A DNA stretch of 37,768 bases from an uncultured Pelagibacteraceae bacterium. GTDB lineage: Bacteria > Pseudomonadota > Alphaproteobacteria > Pelagibacterales > Pelagibacteraceae. A program made the translations under genes and the position numbers. Each line of letters opens with the position of its first letter. Position 1 is the stretch's first letter. The stretch spans positions 1 to 37,768 of the forward strand of contig CACMDZ010000007.1 of NCBI GenBank assembly GCA_902612575.1, given 5' to 3'. The notes beneath the pieces were generated by a model, which was given only the letters and a program-made list of their open reading frames with translations, was not told the origin of the DNA and searched no databases. Shown piece by piece: positions 17,709-28,100 of this stretch.

Positions 17709-19407
17709 ATTTTTTATTTTTATGTCTTATAATTTTAAATTTATATTCTTTTTGTTTTAATTCACTTATTAATTTTGTAAAGTTTTTAAGATCATGAATA
17801 ATCAAATTAAATTTAAAATTAATTTTTCCATTGATTTTTTCTACCATTTCAACGCTAGAGATATTAACAAAATTTTCTCCAATCATTGTTGTTACATCAC
17901 CCATTTTACCTGGTTCATCAGGAAGGGATATCCAAAGTGTGGTATTATATTTTTTTTCTTTAATTGGTTTAGCATTTTCGCGGTACTGCCAATAACGTCT
18001 AATTGCAGCTCTTGCTTTTCCAGTTTTTGTACAAGTTAACCAATGTAGTGAAGGAGTAGCTTTTTTTGAAGTTATAATCTTCACTACATCACCATTTCTT
18101 AAAATAGACTGCAAAGCACTTTCTTTACCGTTTATTTCACAACCAATTGCAGCATCTCCTATTTGAGTATGTACGGCATAAGCAAAATCAATTGGTGTAG
18201 CATCTCTTGGAAGTTTTATTATTGATCCTTTTGGAGTAAAACAAAAAGCATTTTCTTGAAACATTTGTAGTTTTGTATACTCAAAGGAATCATCAGGATT
18301 TTCATTTTTGTCAATTATTTCTACCAAATCTGCTAACCAATCGTATTCTTTCCAAGTCAAAGAATTAAATTTTTCAGATGATTTGTATTTCCAATGTGAA
18401 GCTATACCTCTTTCCGCAAACTCATGCATTTGTTTTGTTCTTAACTGAATCTCTATTGGTCTTTTATTTGGTCCAATTATTGCTGTATGAAGAGATTGAT
18501 ATTTATTGATTTTAGGTGATGAGATGTAATCTTTAAATTTTCCTGGTATACAATTCCATTTGCTATGAAAAACTCCTAATGCCTTGTAACAATCTTCAAC
18601 ATTTTCTAAAATAATTCTGAAGCCTATTATATCTGTTATTTGCTCTAATGAAGTTCTTTTCTTTTGAATTTTCCTCCATATTGAAAAAGGAGTTTTTTCT
18701 CTTCCAACAATAAAAGGATTAATTTTATTTTCCTTTAATATTTCAGCAAATTGGTCAGAAATATTATTAAAGTTAATAAGATTGTTTTCTTTTATTTTAT
18801 CTAATCGATCTTTAATTAATTTACGGGCATCTTCATTTAAAACCTCAAATGATAGATCTTCTAATTCATCTCTTATACGATGCATTCCCATTCTATCAGC
18901 AAGCGGTGCATATATTTCCATTGTTTCTTTTGCTTTTCTTATTTGTTTTTCCTTATCAACAACCTTTATTGTTCGCATATTATGCAGTCTGTCTGCTAGT
19001 TTAACGAGTAAAACTCTAATATCTTTTGATGTTGCTAGTATTAACTTTCGAAAATTTTCTGCTTTAGAATTTGAAATTGCTTGATTTTCAAATACTGATA
19101 TTTTAGTAACTCCATCAACTAAATCAGCAACCTCTTTTCCAAATTCAGTCTCTATAGTGTTATATGTTGCATAAGTATCTTCTATTGTGTCATGAAGCAA
19201 TCCTGTTGCTATTGTTGCGCTATCGAGCTTTAATTCTGTTAAGATATCAGCTACAGCAATTGGATGAATAATATAAGGCGATCCCTCGTCTCTTTTTTGT
19301 TTTTCGTGAGCTTTCAAAGCAAAATCATAAGCTTTGGTTAATGTTTTAGGATTTAAAAATTTGTTATAATTTTTTACCTTATTAATTAATTCCTCAGATT
19401 TAAGCAT
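17665..19407 (-). CDS. spoT: Bifunctional (p)ppGpp synthetase/hydrolase of RelA/SpoT type, shortened C-terminus
   Basis: The protein should make and degrade the alarmone (p)ppGpp. The HD hydrolase domain has IIHP (H48), HDTIEDT (H72, D73) and LADRLHNMRT. The synthetase domain has FSIWRKIQKK, DIIGFRII, KFKDYISSPKINKYQSLHT and EIQLRT; the KFKD (RxKD-type) sequence is that of bifunctional enzymes. TGS follows (about 386-447). Then only about 40 residues separate TGS from a C-terminal ACT-like stretch (about 488-563). Family members of 700+ residues carry a helical region and a zinc-finger domain there. At 580 residues the protein is a trimmed version. It lies between folK and pyrE. Confidence 0.94.
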   Translation of the reverse strand: MLKSEELINKVKNYNKFLNPKTLTKAYDFALKAHEKQKRDEGSPYIIHPIAVADILTELKLDSATIATGLLHDTIEDTYATYNTIETEFGKEVADLVDGVTKISVFENQAISNSKAENFRKLILATSKDIRVLLVKLADRLHNMRTIKVVDKEKQIRKAKETMEIYAPLADRMGMHRIRDELEDLSFEVLNEDARKLIKDRLDKIKENNLINFNNISDQFAEILKENKINPFIVGREKTPFSIWRKIQKKRTSLEQITDIIGFRIILENVEDCYKALGVFHSKWNCIPGKFKDYISSPKINKYQSLHTAIIGPNKRPIEIQLRTKQMHEFAERGIASHWKYKSSEKFNSLTWKEYDWLADLVEIIDKNENPDDSFEYTKLQMFQENAFCFTPKGSIIKLPRDATPIDFAYAVHTQIGDAAIGCEINGKESALQSILRNGDVVKIITSKKATPSLHWLTCTKTGKARAAIRRYWQYRENAKPIKEKKYNTTLWISLPDEPGKMGDVTTMIGENFVNISSVEMVEKINGKINFKFNLIIHDLKNFTKLISELKQKEYKFKIIRHKNKKYAFFKKLFSSFKKN

Positions 19408-19423
19408 AATTATTTATACCATT

Positions 19424-19993
19424 TTATTGGACAATTTTAATCCCCAATAACTGCTCAGAAGATAAATTTGACAACAAATATACTATATTTTTGCGAAGTT
19501 TAGGGTGAAACCAATCTTTATTTATATCAAATAAAGGAAGTAAGACAAAATTTCTGCTGTGCATTCTTTCATGAGGGACATTAATTATGTTATTTCCAAT
19601 TTTTTTTTGGATTATTCTTCCGTTGAAATCAATAATGTCAATATCACAAACCCTTGGGAAATTTCTTTTTGATTTAACTCTTCCAACTTTAACTTCAATA
19701 TTTTTGATTTTTAGGAATAATTTATTTAAATTATGACTTGTTTCAATAAATATAACAAAATTGATGAATTCTGGAAATTTCTCATTTGGCCACGATTTTG
19801 ATATATATAATTTTGATTTCTTTTTTATGATAATATTTTCTTTATTTAATAATTTTAGAGCTTTATTTAAGTTTTTTTTTCTATCTCCTAAATTAGAACC
19901 AAAGGCGAGATAAGCAGAATTAACTTGATTTTCTAATGTATCTTGCTTTTTCACGGTTCCAATCTCTAGTTTTTTTTGTAAGTCTTTTATCAA
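19424..19993 (-). CDS. folK: 2-amino-4-hydroxy-6-hydroxymethyldihydropteridine pyrophosphokinase
   Basis: FolK (HPPK) transfers pyrophosphate to the pterin precursor of folate. Signatures are [12 protein letters not shown] at the pterin site, the [11 protein letters not shown] strand, and [14 protein letters not shown] with the metal-binding D-x-D, followed by [16 protein letters not shown]. The ATG at 19993 overlaps smpB by 74 bases and gives a long, unconserved N-terminal extension; an in-frame GTG at 19954-19952 would give 176 residues starting nearer the fold. The start is therefore uncertain. Folate is the one-carbon carrier for GlyA and sarcosine oxidase. Confidence 0.92.
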   Translation of the reverse strand: MIKDLQKKLEIGTVKKQDTLENQVNSAYLAFGSNLGDRKKNLNKALKLLNKENIIIKKKSKLYISKSWPNEKFPEFINFVIFIETSHNLNKLFLKIKNIEVKVGRVKSKRNFPRVCDIDIIDFNGRIIQKKIGNNIINVPHERMHSRNFVLLPLFDINKDWFHPKLRKNIVYLLSNLSSEQLLGIKIVQ

Positions 19994-20390
19994 ATTGTTT
20001 TTTTCCTTTAGCTATCGCTATCTCAAGTTTAGCTTTACCTTTTTTAAAATACATTTTAGTTGGTACGACAGCTAATCCATCTTCATGAATACTACCAATT
20101 ATCTTATTTATTTCTCGTTTGTTAAGTAAAAGTTTTCTTTCAGAGTAAGGATTGTGATTTGAATAACTTGCTTGCTTATAGATAGGTATATGAGAGTTTA
20201 TCAAAAAAATTTCTCCCTCTTTGTCAACAGCGTATGAGTCAGCAATATTTATTTTTCCGGCCCGTACTGACTTTATTTCAGATCCTTTTAATACAATTCC
20301 TGCCTCAAGTACTTCCTTAAAAAAAAAATTAAAGGATGCTTTTCTGTTAATTGTAATAATTTTAAAACCAGTATTGGTTTTGTTATTCAT
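19920..20390 (-). CDS. smpB: SsrA-binding protein SmpB
   Basis: SmpB delivers tmRNA to stalled ribosomes. The 156-residue beta-barrel protein shows [54 protein letters not shown] and [23 protein letters not shown], followed by the basic tail [20 protein letters not shown] that mimics the anticodon arm. All are canonical. The tmRNA gene itself is not in this window. It overlaps the dapA stop by 8 bases. Confidence 0.97.
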   Translation of the reverse strand: MNNKTNTGFKIITINRKASFNFFFKEVLEAGIVLKGSEIKSVRAGKINIADSYAVDKEGEIFLINSHIPIYKQASYSNHNPYSERKLLLNKREINKIIGSIHEDGLAVVPTKMYFKKGKAKLEIAIAKGKKQFDKRLTKKTRDWNREKARYIRKSS

Positions 20391-21270
20391 TAATTAATTC
20401 AGCTGATAAAAGAGCTTTTTTGACTTCATTTTTAGTTGTATCTAAAACTGTTACTAATGGTAGTCTAACATTATCATCACAGAGACCAATAAGTTTAGCT
20501 GCATATTTTACTGGGGATGGGTTGCTTTCGATAAACAATGATTTATGAACAGGTTGAAGTTTTTTATCGATTTCTTCTGCCTTTTTTAATTCATCTTTAT
20601 CTTTTGACTTAGAAAATTTTTGCATGTCTGAACACATCTTAGGAGCAATATTGGCAGTTACTGAAATACATCCCACTCCACCTCTTTTATTATATTCAAA
20701 GGCGAGTCCATCCTCTCCAGTTAATTGGATAAATTCATCACCAATTTTTTTAAAAGTCTCATCAACTCTATTCAAATCTCCAGTTGCATCCTTAACACCA
20801 ACAATATTTTTAAGCTCAAATAATCTAGCCATAGTATCGACTGTCATATCAATCACAGATCTTCCAGGAATATTATAAATTATTATGGGTATCCCACAGC
20901 TATCATTTATGGCCTTATAATGAGCATATAAGCCCTCCTGAGTAGGTTTATTGTAATAAGGAGTAACTATCAACACACCATCCGCTCCTGCTTTTTCAGC
21001 ATGCTTTGTTAGTGAAATTGCTTCAACAGTTGAGTTTGATCCTGTTCCGGCTATAACAGGTATTTTTCCTTTTGCTTCTTTTATACAAAGCTCAATTACT
21101 TTTTCGTGCTCACTATGTGATAAAGTTGGAGATTCGCCAGTTGTACCAGCTGGAACAAGACCATTTGTGCCATTTTCTAAATGAAAATTAATAATTTTAA
21201 TATAAGTTTCCTCATCAAGACTTTCGTCTTTAAAAGGTGTTACTAATGCCACATTTGAACCTTTAAACAT
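20383..21270 (-). CDS. dapA: 4-hydroxy-tetrahydrodipicolinate synthase
   Basis: DapA condenses pyruvate with aspartate semialdehyde, the committed step to lysine and to diaminopimelate of peptidoglycan. The 295-residue barrel has [14 protein letters not shown], the [12 protein letters not shown] segment, Y132 (IIYNIPGRS) and the Schiff-base lysine K160 (VGVKDATGD). Length is normal. It is the first gene of the leftward operon ending in recO, and its start lies only 27 bases from the divergent slt start, so the two promoters must overlap in or near coding DNA. Confidence 0.97.
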   Translation of the reverse strand: MFKGSNVALVTPFKDESLDEETYIKIINFHLENGTNGLVPAGTTGESPTLSHSEHEKVIELCIKEAKGKIPVIAGTGSNSTVEAISLTKHAEKAGADGVLIVTPYYNKPTQEGLYAHYKAINDSCGIPIIIYNIPGRSVIDMTVDTMARLFELKNIVGVKDATGDLNRVDETFKKIGDEFIQLTGEDGLAFEYNKRGGVGCISVTANIAPKMCSDMQKFSKSKDKDELKKAEEIDKKLQPVHKSLFIESNPSPVKYAAKLIGLCDDNVRLPLVTVLDTTKNEVKKALLSAELINE

Positions 21271-21297
21271 AAATATTTATATCATAAGTTATTAGAA

Positions 21298-23484
21298 ATG
21301 ATTTTTAGAAAATCTAAATTCCTATTAACAATTATATTTTTTTTGAGCTTTTTTCAATCATCATATTCAAATGAATTAATAATACCAAAAAAAAAACCTT
21401 TTTTTAAAAACAAGTTAATAATTCCTCCTTTTAAACCAGGCACTGTTATTCAAAAACAAAGCTTAAAAAACGATAAAGATCTACCTAAAGAGATATTTGG
21501 AATTTTATTACCTCCAAAAAAACCACTTGTTGTTAAAAAACAATTATTAAGAACTGCAAAAAAAACAAACTATTATAGTGAAAGAGATTTTGAATATGCA
21601 AAACAAGCAATTGGATTTATGGAAAAGTCTAATTGGAAAGATGCTAAAATAGTTGCAAAAAGGGCTAGAGCCTCATCAATTTACGATTTTATTGAATGGA
21701 GACATTTGTTAACATCAGGAAATAAAGCATCATTTGCTGAATATAAGAGATTTATTGAAAGGGTTAAAGATTATCCAAGATTTGATAGAATTAAATATCT
21801 AGCCGAACACAAGATCAATTTACAAAATCAATCACCATCAGAAATAATTAATTGGCTTACAAAAAATGAACCATTAAGCGGATATGGAAAAATGATGTTA
21901 GGTGAAAGTTTGATAAAGATTGGTAGATCGGGAGAAGGTGTTAAACTTGTAAAAGAAGGTTTTGTAAATGCTGACTTAAATACAAATAGTTTAAAATATT
22001 TTAGAAAGAAATTTAAAAATATTTTAGATACAGCAGATTATATTAAACGAGCAGATTATTATGCGTGGGAAGGTAAACACTGGGACCTTAAAAGAATTGT
22101 TAGATATTTACCAAAGGATTATCAATTACTTTATACAGCTAGACAAATATTAATAAGCAGAGGTTATGGTGTTGATGAGGCAATAAAAAAAGTACCACAA
22201 AAATTAAAAAAAGACCCTGGCTTACAATATGACAGATTAAAATGGAGAAGAAAAAAAGGTCGTGTGGATAGTTCATTAGAGATATTAAATGATATACAAA
22301 ATACAAAGGAATATTTAGTTAGACCTGATAAATGGTGGAAAGAAAGGTCAATAATTGGAAGATCATTATTATACAAAAAAAAATATAATACTGCTTATAA
22401 AATAGTTTCAAAACATGCAATGTCAGAGGGTCCTGAATATGCAGAGGCTGAGTGGATGAGCGGCTGGATAGCATTAAGTTTTTTAAAAAAACCTGAGCTG
22501 GCAGAAAACCATTTTAAAAATTTTTATTATAGTGTTAACTACCCGATAAGTCTCTCAAGGGGTGCTTACTGGTTAGGAAGAACTTATGAAAAAATTGGTG
22601 ATAAAGAAAATTCTAACAAATGGTATTTTGAAGGATCAAAATATTTAACAACCTATTATGGTCAACTTTCACATATGAAAGTAAAACCTCAAGATAAATT
22701 CGAACTAGATAAACTAATGTTTGTTGATGATAAATATGAGCAAGAATTTTATTTAAAAAAACTTGTCGCAATTGTGGATCTACTTGATTATTTAAATAAA
22801 GATAAATACACCAAACATATATTAAGACATTTAGCTAATGATAATATTGAAAAAGGAAGTGAGGTTTTAGCTGCGAAACTAGCGTCCGATATTTCACGAT
22901 TTGATTTTGCAATACAAGTTTCTAAAATAGCATCATATCAAAAAAGATTTCATAACCAATTTAATTACCCAATCATGAGTGTACCAAAATTTGTAGGTGG
23001 TAGGAAAATTCCTGATCCAGCTTTAATATTATCTATTATAAGACAGGAAAGTGAATTTGATACTTCAGCTAGAAGCAGAGTTGGTGCTCAAGGATTAATG
23101 CAGCTTATGCCATACACTGCTAAAACAGTTTCAAAGCAAGCTAAACTTGGTTACTCTAAATCAAAGTTAACAACTGACCCTGAATATAATATAAATTTAG
23201 GATCTCATTATATTGCTGGATTAATTAGTAATTATAAAGGATCATACCCTTTTGCTACAGCTGCTTATAATGCAGGACCCAAAAGAGTTAAGTACTGGAA
23301 GAAATTAAACAAAGATCCCCAAAAAAAACAAATAGATTATGTAGATTGGGTTGAGCTAATAAAATTTAAAGAAACCAGAAATTATGTTCAAAGAGTTTTG
23401 GAAAATTATAATGTTTATAGGTACATATTGTCTCAAAAACCGATTTATCTCAGCGATTTTTTTAAAAATAAGCCACTATATTAA
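21298..23484 (+). CDS. slt: Soluble lytic murein transglycosylase
   Basis: Slt cleaves peptidoglycan glycan strands in the periplasm to anhydromuropeptides. An N-terminal signal peptide (basic start, then LLTIIFFLSFFQSSYS) is followed by a long helical superhelix region (about 80-540) and the C-terminal catalytic domain, IIRQESEFDTSARSRVGAQG with catalytic E584, QLMPYTAKTV and AAYNAGP. At 728 residues it is like other proteobacterial Slt70 enzymes. It is a single gene, divergent from dapA. Its stop is the base before the 3' end of the convergent tRNA-Ser. Confidence 0.95.
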   Translation: MIFRKSKFLLTIIFFLSFFQSSYSNELIIPKKKPFFKNKLIIPPFKPGTVIQKQSLKNDKDLPKEIFGILLPPKKPLVVKKQLLRTAKKTNYYSERDFEYAKQAIGFMEKSNWKDAKIVAKRARASSIYDFIEWRHLLTSGNKASFAEYKRFIERVKDYPRFDRIKYLAEHKINLQNQSPSEIINWLTKNEPLSGYGKMMLGESLIKIGRSGEGVKLVKEGFVNADLNTNSLKYFRKKFKNILDTADYIKRADYYAWEGKHWDLKRIVRYLPKDYQLLYTARQILISRGYGVDEAIKKVPQKLKKDPGLQYDRLKWRRKKGRVDSSLEILNDIQNTKEYLVRPDKWWKERSIIGRSLLYKKKYNTAYKIVSKHAMSEGPEYAEAEWMSGWIALSFLKKPELAENHFKNFYYSVNYPISLSRGAYWLGRTYEKIGDKENSNKWYFEGSKYLTTYYGQLSHMKVKPQDKFELDKLMFVDDKYEQEFYLKKLVAIVDLLDYLNKDKYTKHILRHLANDNIEKGSEVLAAKLASDISRFDFAIQVSKIASYQKRFHNQFNYPIMSVPKFVGGRKIPDPALILSIIRQESEFDTSARSRVGAQGLMQLMPYTAKTVSKQAKLGYSKSKLTTDPEYNINLGSHYIAGLISNYKGSYPFATAAYNAGPKRVKYWKKLNKDPQKKQIDYVDWVELIKFKETRNYVQRVLENYNVYRYILSQKPIYLSDFFKNKPLY

Positions 23485-23579
23485 TGGCGGAAGGAGAGGG
23501 ATTCGAACCCTCGGTACACCTTTTCAAGCGTACGGCGGTTTAGCAAACCGCTGGTTTCAACCAGCTCACCCATCCTTCC
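23485..23579 (-). tRNA. tRNA-Ser (anticodon GCU)
   Basis: The minus strand folds as a 95-nt class II tRNA. The acceptor arm is GGAAGGA paired with TCCTTCC and the CCA is encoded (23487-23485). The anticodon arm is GCGGT/ACCGC around loop TTGCTAA, giving GCU for AGC/AGU serine codons. A long variable arm with GTAC/GTAC pairing and a GAGGG/CCCTC T-arm with TTCGAAT loop are present. The CCA end abuts the slt stop with no gap. Confidence 0.97.
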
Positions 23580-23588
23580 GTACGTAGA

Positions 23589-23617
23589 TGTGTAACTTGA
23601 AATCATTGAATATTCAA
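23589..23617 (-). promoter_or_regulatory. Candidate promoter of tRNA-Ser
   Basis: On the minus strand TTGAAT (23617-23612) is followed after 17 bases by TACACA (23594-23589), putting the start near 23582, three bases before the mature tRNA. The -35 is one half of the 14-bp palindrome at 23605-23618. No other good pair fits this short 64-base gap. Confidence 0.4.
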
Positions 23618-23631
23618 TATTAATCAAGTAA
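23593..23631. promoter_or_regulatory. Nested dyad in the tRNA-Ser/soxB divergent promoter
   Basis: The core ATTGAATATTCAAT (23605-23618) is a perfect 14-bp palindrome. Almost concentric with it is an outer pair, ACTTGA (23595-23600) and TCAAGT (23624-23629). The site fills the middle of the 64-base gap between the tRNA and soxB. It could be an operator for the sarcosine operon, but both half-palindromes also read as TTGAAT -35 boxes for the two divergent genes, so symmetric promoters are an alternative. Confidence 0.45.
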
Positions 23632-23643
23632 TTTCTGGCAATT

Positions 23644-24897
23644 ATGAAAAACAAATATTCGATATTCTCACTAATTAAAAATGCTTTTTCGCAGCATGAA
23701 AATTGGAAGCAAGCTTGGAGTGATCCTGAGCCAAAAAGAGAATATGAAGCTATTATAATTGGTGGTGGTGGCCACGGTTTAGCAACAGCTTACTACCTAG
23801 CTAAAAAGCATAACATGAGAAATATTGCAGTGTTAGAAAAGGGCTGGATTGGTGGAGGAAATACAGGAAGAAATACTACAATTATAAGATCAAATTATTT
23901 GTGGGATGCAAGTGCTGGATTATACGACCATGCATTAAAGATTTGGGAAAATTTATCTCAAGAATTAAATTACAATATAATGTTTAGTCAAAGAGGAGTT
24001 ATGAATTTAGCCCATAACCTCCAAGATGTAAGAGATTTAAAAAGAAGAACTCACGCAAACAGACTTAATGGTATTGATGCAGTGTGGTTAGATACAGATC
24101 AAGTAAAAGAATTTTGTCCAATAATAAATACTTCTCCAGATATAAGATACCCTGTTCTTGGTGGAACATTACAAAGACGAGCGGGAACTGCTAGACATGA
24201 TGCTGTTGCATGGGGTTATGCAAGAGGCGCTAATGAAATGGGAGTTGATATAATTCAAAATTGTGAAGTTAAAGGTATAAAAAGAAATGGGGATCAAGTT
24301 GAAGGTGTTGAAACATCAAAAGGATTTATTAAAACAAAAAAAATCGGTGTTGTTGCAGCAGGACACTCAAGTGTAATTGCTAACATGGCAGGATTAAAAT
24401 TACCACTGGAAAGCAAACCTTTACAGGCATTAGTTTCAGAACCAGTCAAACCAATAATTGATACTGTAGTAATGTCCAACGCTGTACATGCATATGTTAG
24501 TCAGTCTGACAAAGGTGAACTAGTAATTGGCGCTGGTACCGATGCTTATATTTCTTATACTCAAAGAGGTAGTCACGATGTTGTTGAAGGAACATTAAAA
24601 GCAATATTGGAGCTTTACCCTATTTTTAGCCGAATGAAAATGTTGAGACAATGGGGTGGAATTGTTGATATATGTCCCGATGCAAGTCCAATAATTAGTA
24701 AAACGAATATAAAAGGACTCTATTTTAACTGTGGTTGGGGCACTGGAGGTTTTAAAGCAACACCTGGATCAGGTGATTTATTCGCACACACTATTGCTAA
24801 TGATGAACCACATAAATTAAATGCTGCATTTAATCTTAATCGATTTGTGAGTGGAGATCTAGTTGATGAACATGGTGCAGCTGCTGTAGCACACTAA
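23644..24897 (+). CDS. soxB: Sarcosine oxidase beta subunit
   Basis: SoxB carries the catalytic flavin site of heterotetrameric sarcosine oxidase, which demethylates sarcosine to glycine. The Rossmann FAD motif [17 protein letters not shown] starts near residue 37. [18 protein letters not shown] contains H185 (my count), matching the histidine that covalently holds FMN in characterised enzymes. The C-terminal [13 protein letters not shown] is the usual flavin-contacting stretch. At 417 residues it is full length. It opens the soxBDAG operon; its stop and the soxD start share a base (TAATG). No Shine-Dalgarno is obvious before the ATG. Confidence 0.96.
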   Translation: MKNKYSIFSLIKNAFSQHENWKQAWSDPEPKREYEAIIIGGGGHGLATAYYLAKKHNMRNIAVLEKGWIGGGNTGRNTTIIRSNYLWDASAGLYDHALKIWENLSQELNYNIMFSQRGVMNLAHNLQDVRDLKRRTHANRLNGIDAVWLDTDQVKEFCPIINTSPDIRYPVLGGTLQRRAGTARHDAVAWGYARGANEMGVDIIQNCEVKGIKRNGDQVEGVETSKGFIKTKKIGVVAAGHSSVIANMAGLKLPLESKPLQALVSEPVKPIIDTVVMSNAVHAYVSQSDKGELVIGAGTDAYISYTQRGSHDVVEGTLKAILELYPIFSRMKMLRQWGGIVDICPDASPIISKTNIKGLYFNCGWGTGGFKATPGSGDLFAHTIANDEPHKLNAAFNLNRFVSGDLVDEHGAAAVAH

Positions 24898-25172
24898 TGT
24901 TTTTAATAAATTGTCCATATTGTGGTGAAAGAGACCAAAGTGAATTTTCATGTGGAGGTGAAGCTCATATAATTAGACCAAAACAACCAACTGAGCTAAG
25001 TGATGATCAATGGGCAGAATATCTATTTATGAGAAAGAATATTAAAGGAGTTCAGTTCGAAAGATGGAACCATGCTCATGGATGTAGGAAATGGTTTAAT
25101 ATGGTTAGAGACACATCAAATGACAAGATACACGCAGTTTATAAAATGGGTGAAAAACCACCGGTAGAATAA
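24897..25172 (+). CDS. soxD: Sarcosine oxidase delta subunit
   Basis: This 91-residue subunit is the small zinc protein of heterotetrameric sarcosine oxidase. C6 and C9 (NCPYCGERDQ), H59 and C63 (WNHAHGCRKWF) match the four zinc ligands known in the family, with the same numbering. It has no catalytic role by itself and stabilises the complex. It overlaps the soxB stop by one base and is followed at once by soxA. Confidence 0.96.
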   Translation: MFLINCPYCGERDQSEFSCGGEAHIIRPKQPTELSDDQWAEYLFMRKNIKGVQFERWNHAHGCRKWFNMVRDTSNDKIHAVYKMGEKPPVE

Positions 25173-28100
25173 ATGACAAAATATAGAGTTAATAAGACAA
25201 AACATGTAGATCAAACTAAGACAGTTTCATTTGATTTCGATGGAAAATCCTATCACGGTTTTGAAGGTGATACTTTGGCATCTGCCCTACTTTCAAATGG
25301 AGTTCATTTAGTTGGTAGAAGCTTTAAATATCATCGACCAAGAGGAATAATGTCTAGTGGATCAGAAGAACCTAATGCGATATGCCAAATAAACGAAGAT
25401 ACAGATTTAACAGAACCTAATGTAAGAGCTACAGAGATTGAATTGTATGAGGGTTTAAAAGCCTCAAGTCAAAATTGTTGGCCCAGTGTTAATTTTGATA
25501 TAGGAGGAATTAACAATTTTATATCTCCATTTATACCTGCAGGTTTTTATTATAAGACTTTTATGTGGCCTAAAAGTTTCTGGAAAAAAATTTATGAACC
25601 GTTGATAAGGTGGTCTGCGGGATTAGGGAAATCACCAACAAAACCCGATCCTGAATTGTATGATCATAAACATGTCCATTGTGATGTATTAATTATAGGT
25701 GGTGGTATTTCTGGAATTATAGCATCAAAAATTGCTGCTAAAAATAATTTAAAAACAATATTGATTGAAGATAAAAATATTCTTGGCGGATCAACAATAT
25801 TTCAAAAGAATGAAAATTATAAAATTAATGATAAATATTCTGGTGAATGGATAGATGAGGAGATAGCAGAACTTAAAAAATTAAATAATTTAACAATCAA
25901 AACTAGAACTAGCTTAGCAGCTTATCATAGTTATAATTACCTTTTAGCAAAAGAAAATATTTCAGACCATCTACCATTGGATAAAAAAAATGGTGGCATC
26001 AGACAGAGACTATGGAAAATCAGAGCTGATAAAGTAATAGTAGCAACTGGTGCTATAGAAAGACCCCTTGTGTTTAATAATAACGACAGACCAGGAATAA
26101 TGCTTTCTAACTCCGTAAAAAAATATTTAGACTTTTATGGTGTGTCTTGTGGATTCAAGAATGTGATATTTACTAATAATGATAGCGCTTATGAAACGGC
26201 TGTTTCCTTGAAAGAAAAAGGAATATCTGTCGAAATGATAGATATAAGAAAAAAATCTAATTCAAAAATTGTAAAAAATGCTGAACAACTTGGAGTTAAA
26301 ATCTATTGGAACTCAACAGTGGTTAACACTTTTGGTCTTAGAAAAATATATTCTATTGAGATAATGAATTTATCAGAGGATGGATCAAATGTTGTTGGAA
26401 ATAAAATTAGAATTAACTGTGATTGTTTGGGGATAAGTGGTGGTTGGACACCGATGGTCCACATGCACACACAATCTGGTGGAAAGTTAGATTTTAGAGA
26501 AATTGATCAGACTTTTATACCAAATGAAATCGACAAAAATCACATTAATGTTGGTTCATGTAATGGTGACTTTGAACTTGAAGAAATAATTAATAATACA
26601 AATAAAAAGGTAAAGAATTATTTGAAGGTCAGCGAAACTGAATTTGATAACACTTCTATACTAAACTCAAAAGAATTAGATAAAAGAAATATATGGCTAC
26701 TACCAAATTATATATCAGAGGGTAAATGCAAATCTTTTATTGATTTTCAAAATGACTCTACTGCAAAAGATATAAAACTTGCCCTCAGAGAAGGTTTTAA
26801 ATCTATTGAACATGTAAAACGTTACACAACGACTGGTATGGCAACTGATCAAGGCAAATTATCCAACATGCATGCATTGGGTATTATTGCAGATACAGCT
26901 GGAGTTAAAATGGGTACACTAGGGACAACAACATTTAGACCTCCGTTCACGCCATTAACTTTTGGATCAATAGTTGGAAGAAGTGTAGGTAATTTTTTTG
27001 ATATAATAAGAAAAACGTCAATTCATAAATGGCATATTCAAAATAAAGCTAAATTTGAAAATGTTGGACAATGGAAAAGGCCTTGGTACTACCCTATTAA
27101 TGACGAAGATCTTCATGATGCTGTTCAAAGAGAAAGTAAGGCAGCTAGAGATAGTGCAGGAATTTTAGATGCTTCTACACTTGGAAAAATAGATATTCAA
27201 GGAACTGACGCATCTGAATTTTTAAATAGAGTTTACACGAATGCATGGTCAAAATTAGGAATTGGAAAATGCAGATATGGATTGATGTTAAATGAAGATG
27301 GTATGGTTTATGATGATGGTGTTACGACTAGATTAGGTGAAAATCATTATTTAATGACTACAACAACAGGAGGAGCAGCTAATGTTCTTTCAAAACTTGA
27401 AGATTATTTACAAACAGAGTGGCCTGAGTTAGATGTTTACTTAACTTCAGTCACAGACCACTACTCGACAGCAAGTATATGTGGTCCAAACTCTAAAAAA
27501 ATATTAAAAAAAATATTTACAGATAAAGATTTTAGTGATGATGCTTTTCCACATATGTCTTATCAAAATGGCAAAATTGATGAGATAAATTGTAGAATAA
27601 TGAGAATAAGTTTTACTGGCGAACTTAGCTATGAAATTAACATAGAGTCAAAATATGGAAAATCGTTATGGGAAAAATGCATTGAGGCAGGAAAAGAGTT
27701 TAAGATTACACCTTACGGAACAGAAACTATGCATTTATTAAGAGCTGAAAAAGGTTTTATTATTGTCGGTCAAGATACAGATGGAACAATGACTCCAATT
27801 GATCTTCAAATGGATTGGATAGTTAGCAAAAAAAAATATGATTTTATTGGAAAAAGATCACTTTATAGAAGTGATACTATTAGAGAAGATAGAAAACAAC
27901 TTGTAGGATTACTCACAGATGATCCAAATGAAGTTTTAGAGGAAGGAGCTCAGATTGTCTCTGATATGAGCAAAAAACCAATAGAAATGATTGGACATGT
28001 AACATCGAGTTACTTTAGTCCAAATTTAAATAAATCAATTGCACTTGCTGTCGTAAAAAGTGGAAAAAAAATGAGTGGTCAAAAACTTATTGTACCAATG

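Noticed and set aside
23384..23587. Reading frame on the plus strand through the tRNA-Ser region
   Set aside because: It is an out-of-frame piece of slt plus the antisense of the tRNA, a well-known false gene type.
23580..23643. tRNA-Ser as an integration site
   Set aside because: No integrase and no repeat of the tRNA 3' end was seen nearby; the tRNA is simply divergent from sox.
23580..23643. Glycine riboswitch before the sox operon
   Set aside because: The gap is only 64 bases and lacks room for a glycine aptamer; the structure seen is a DNA-type palindrome.
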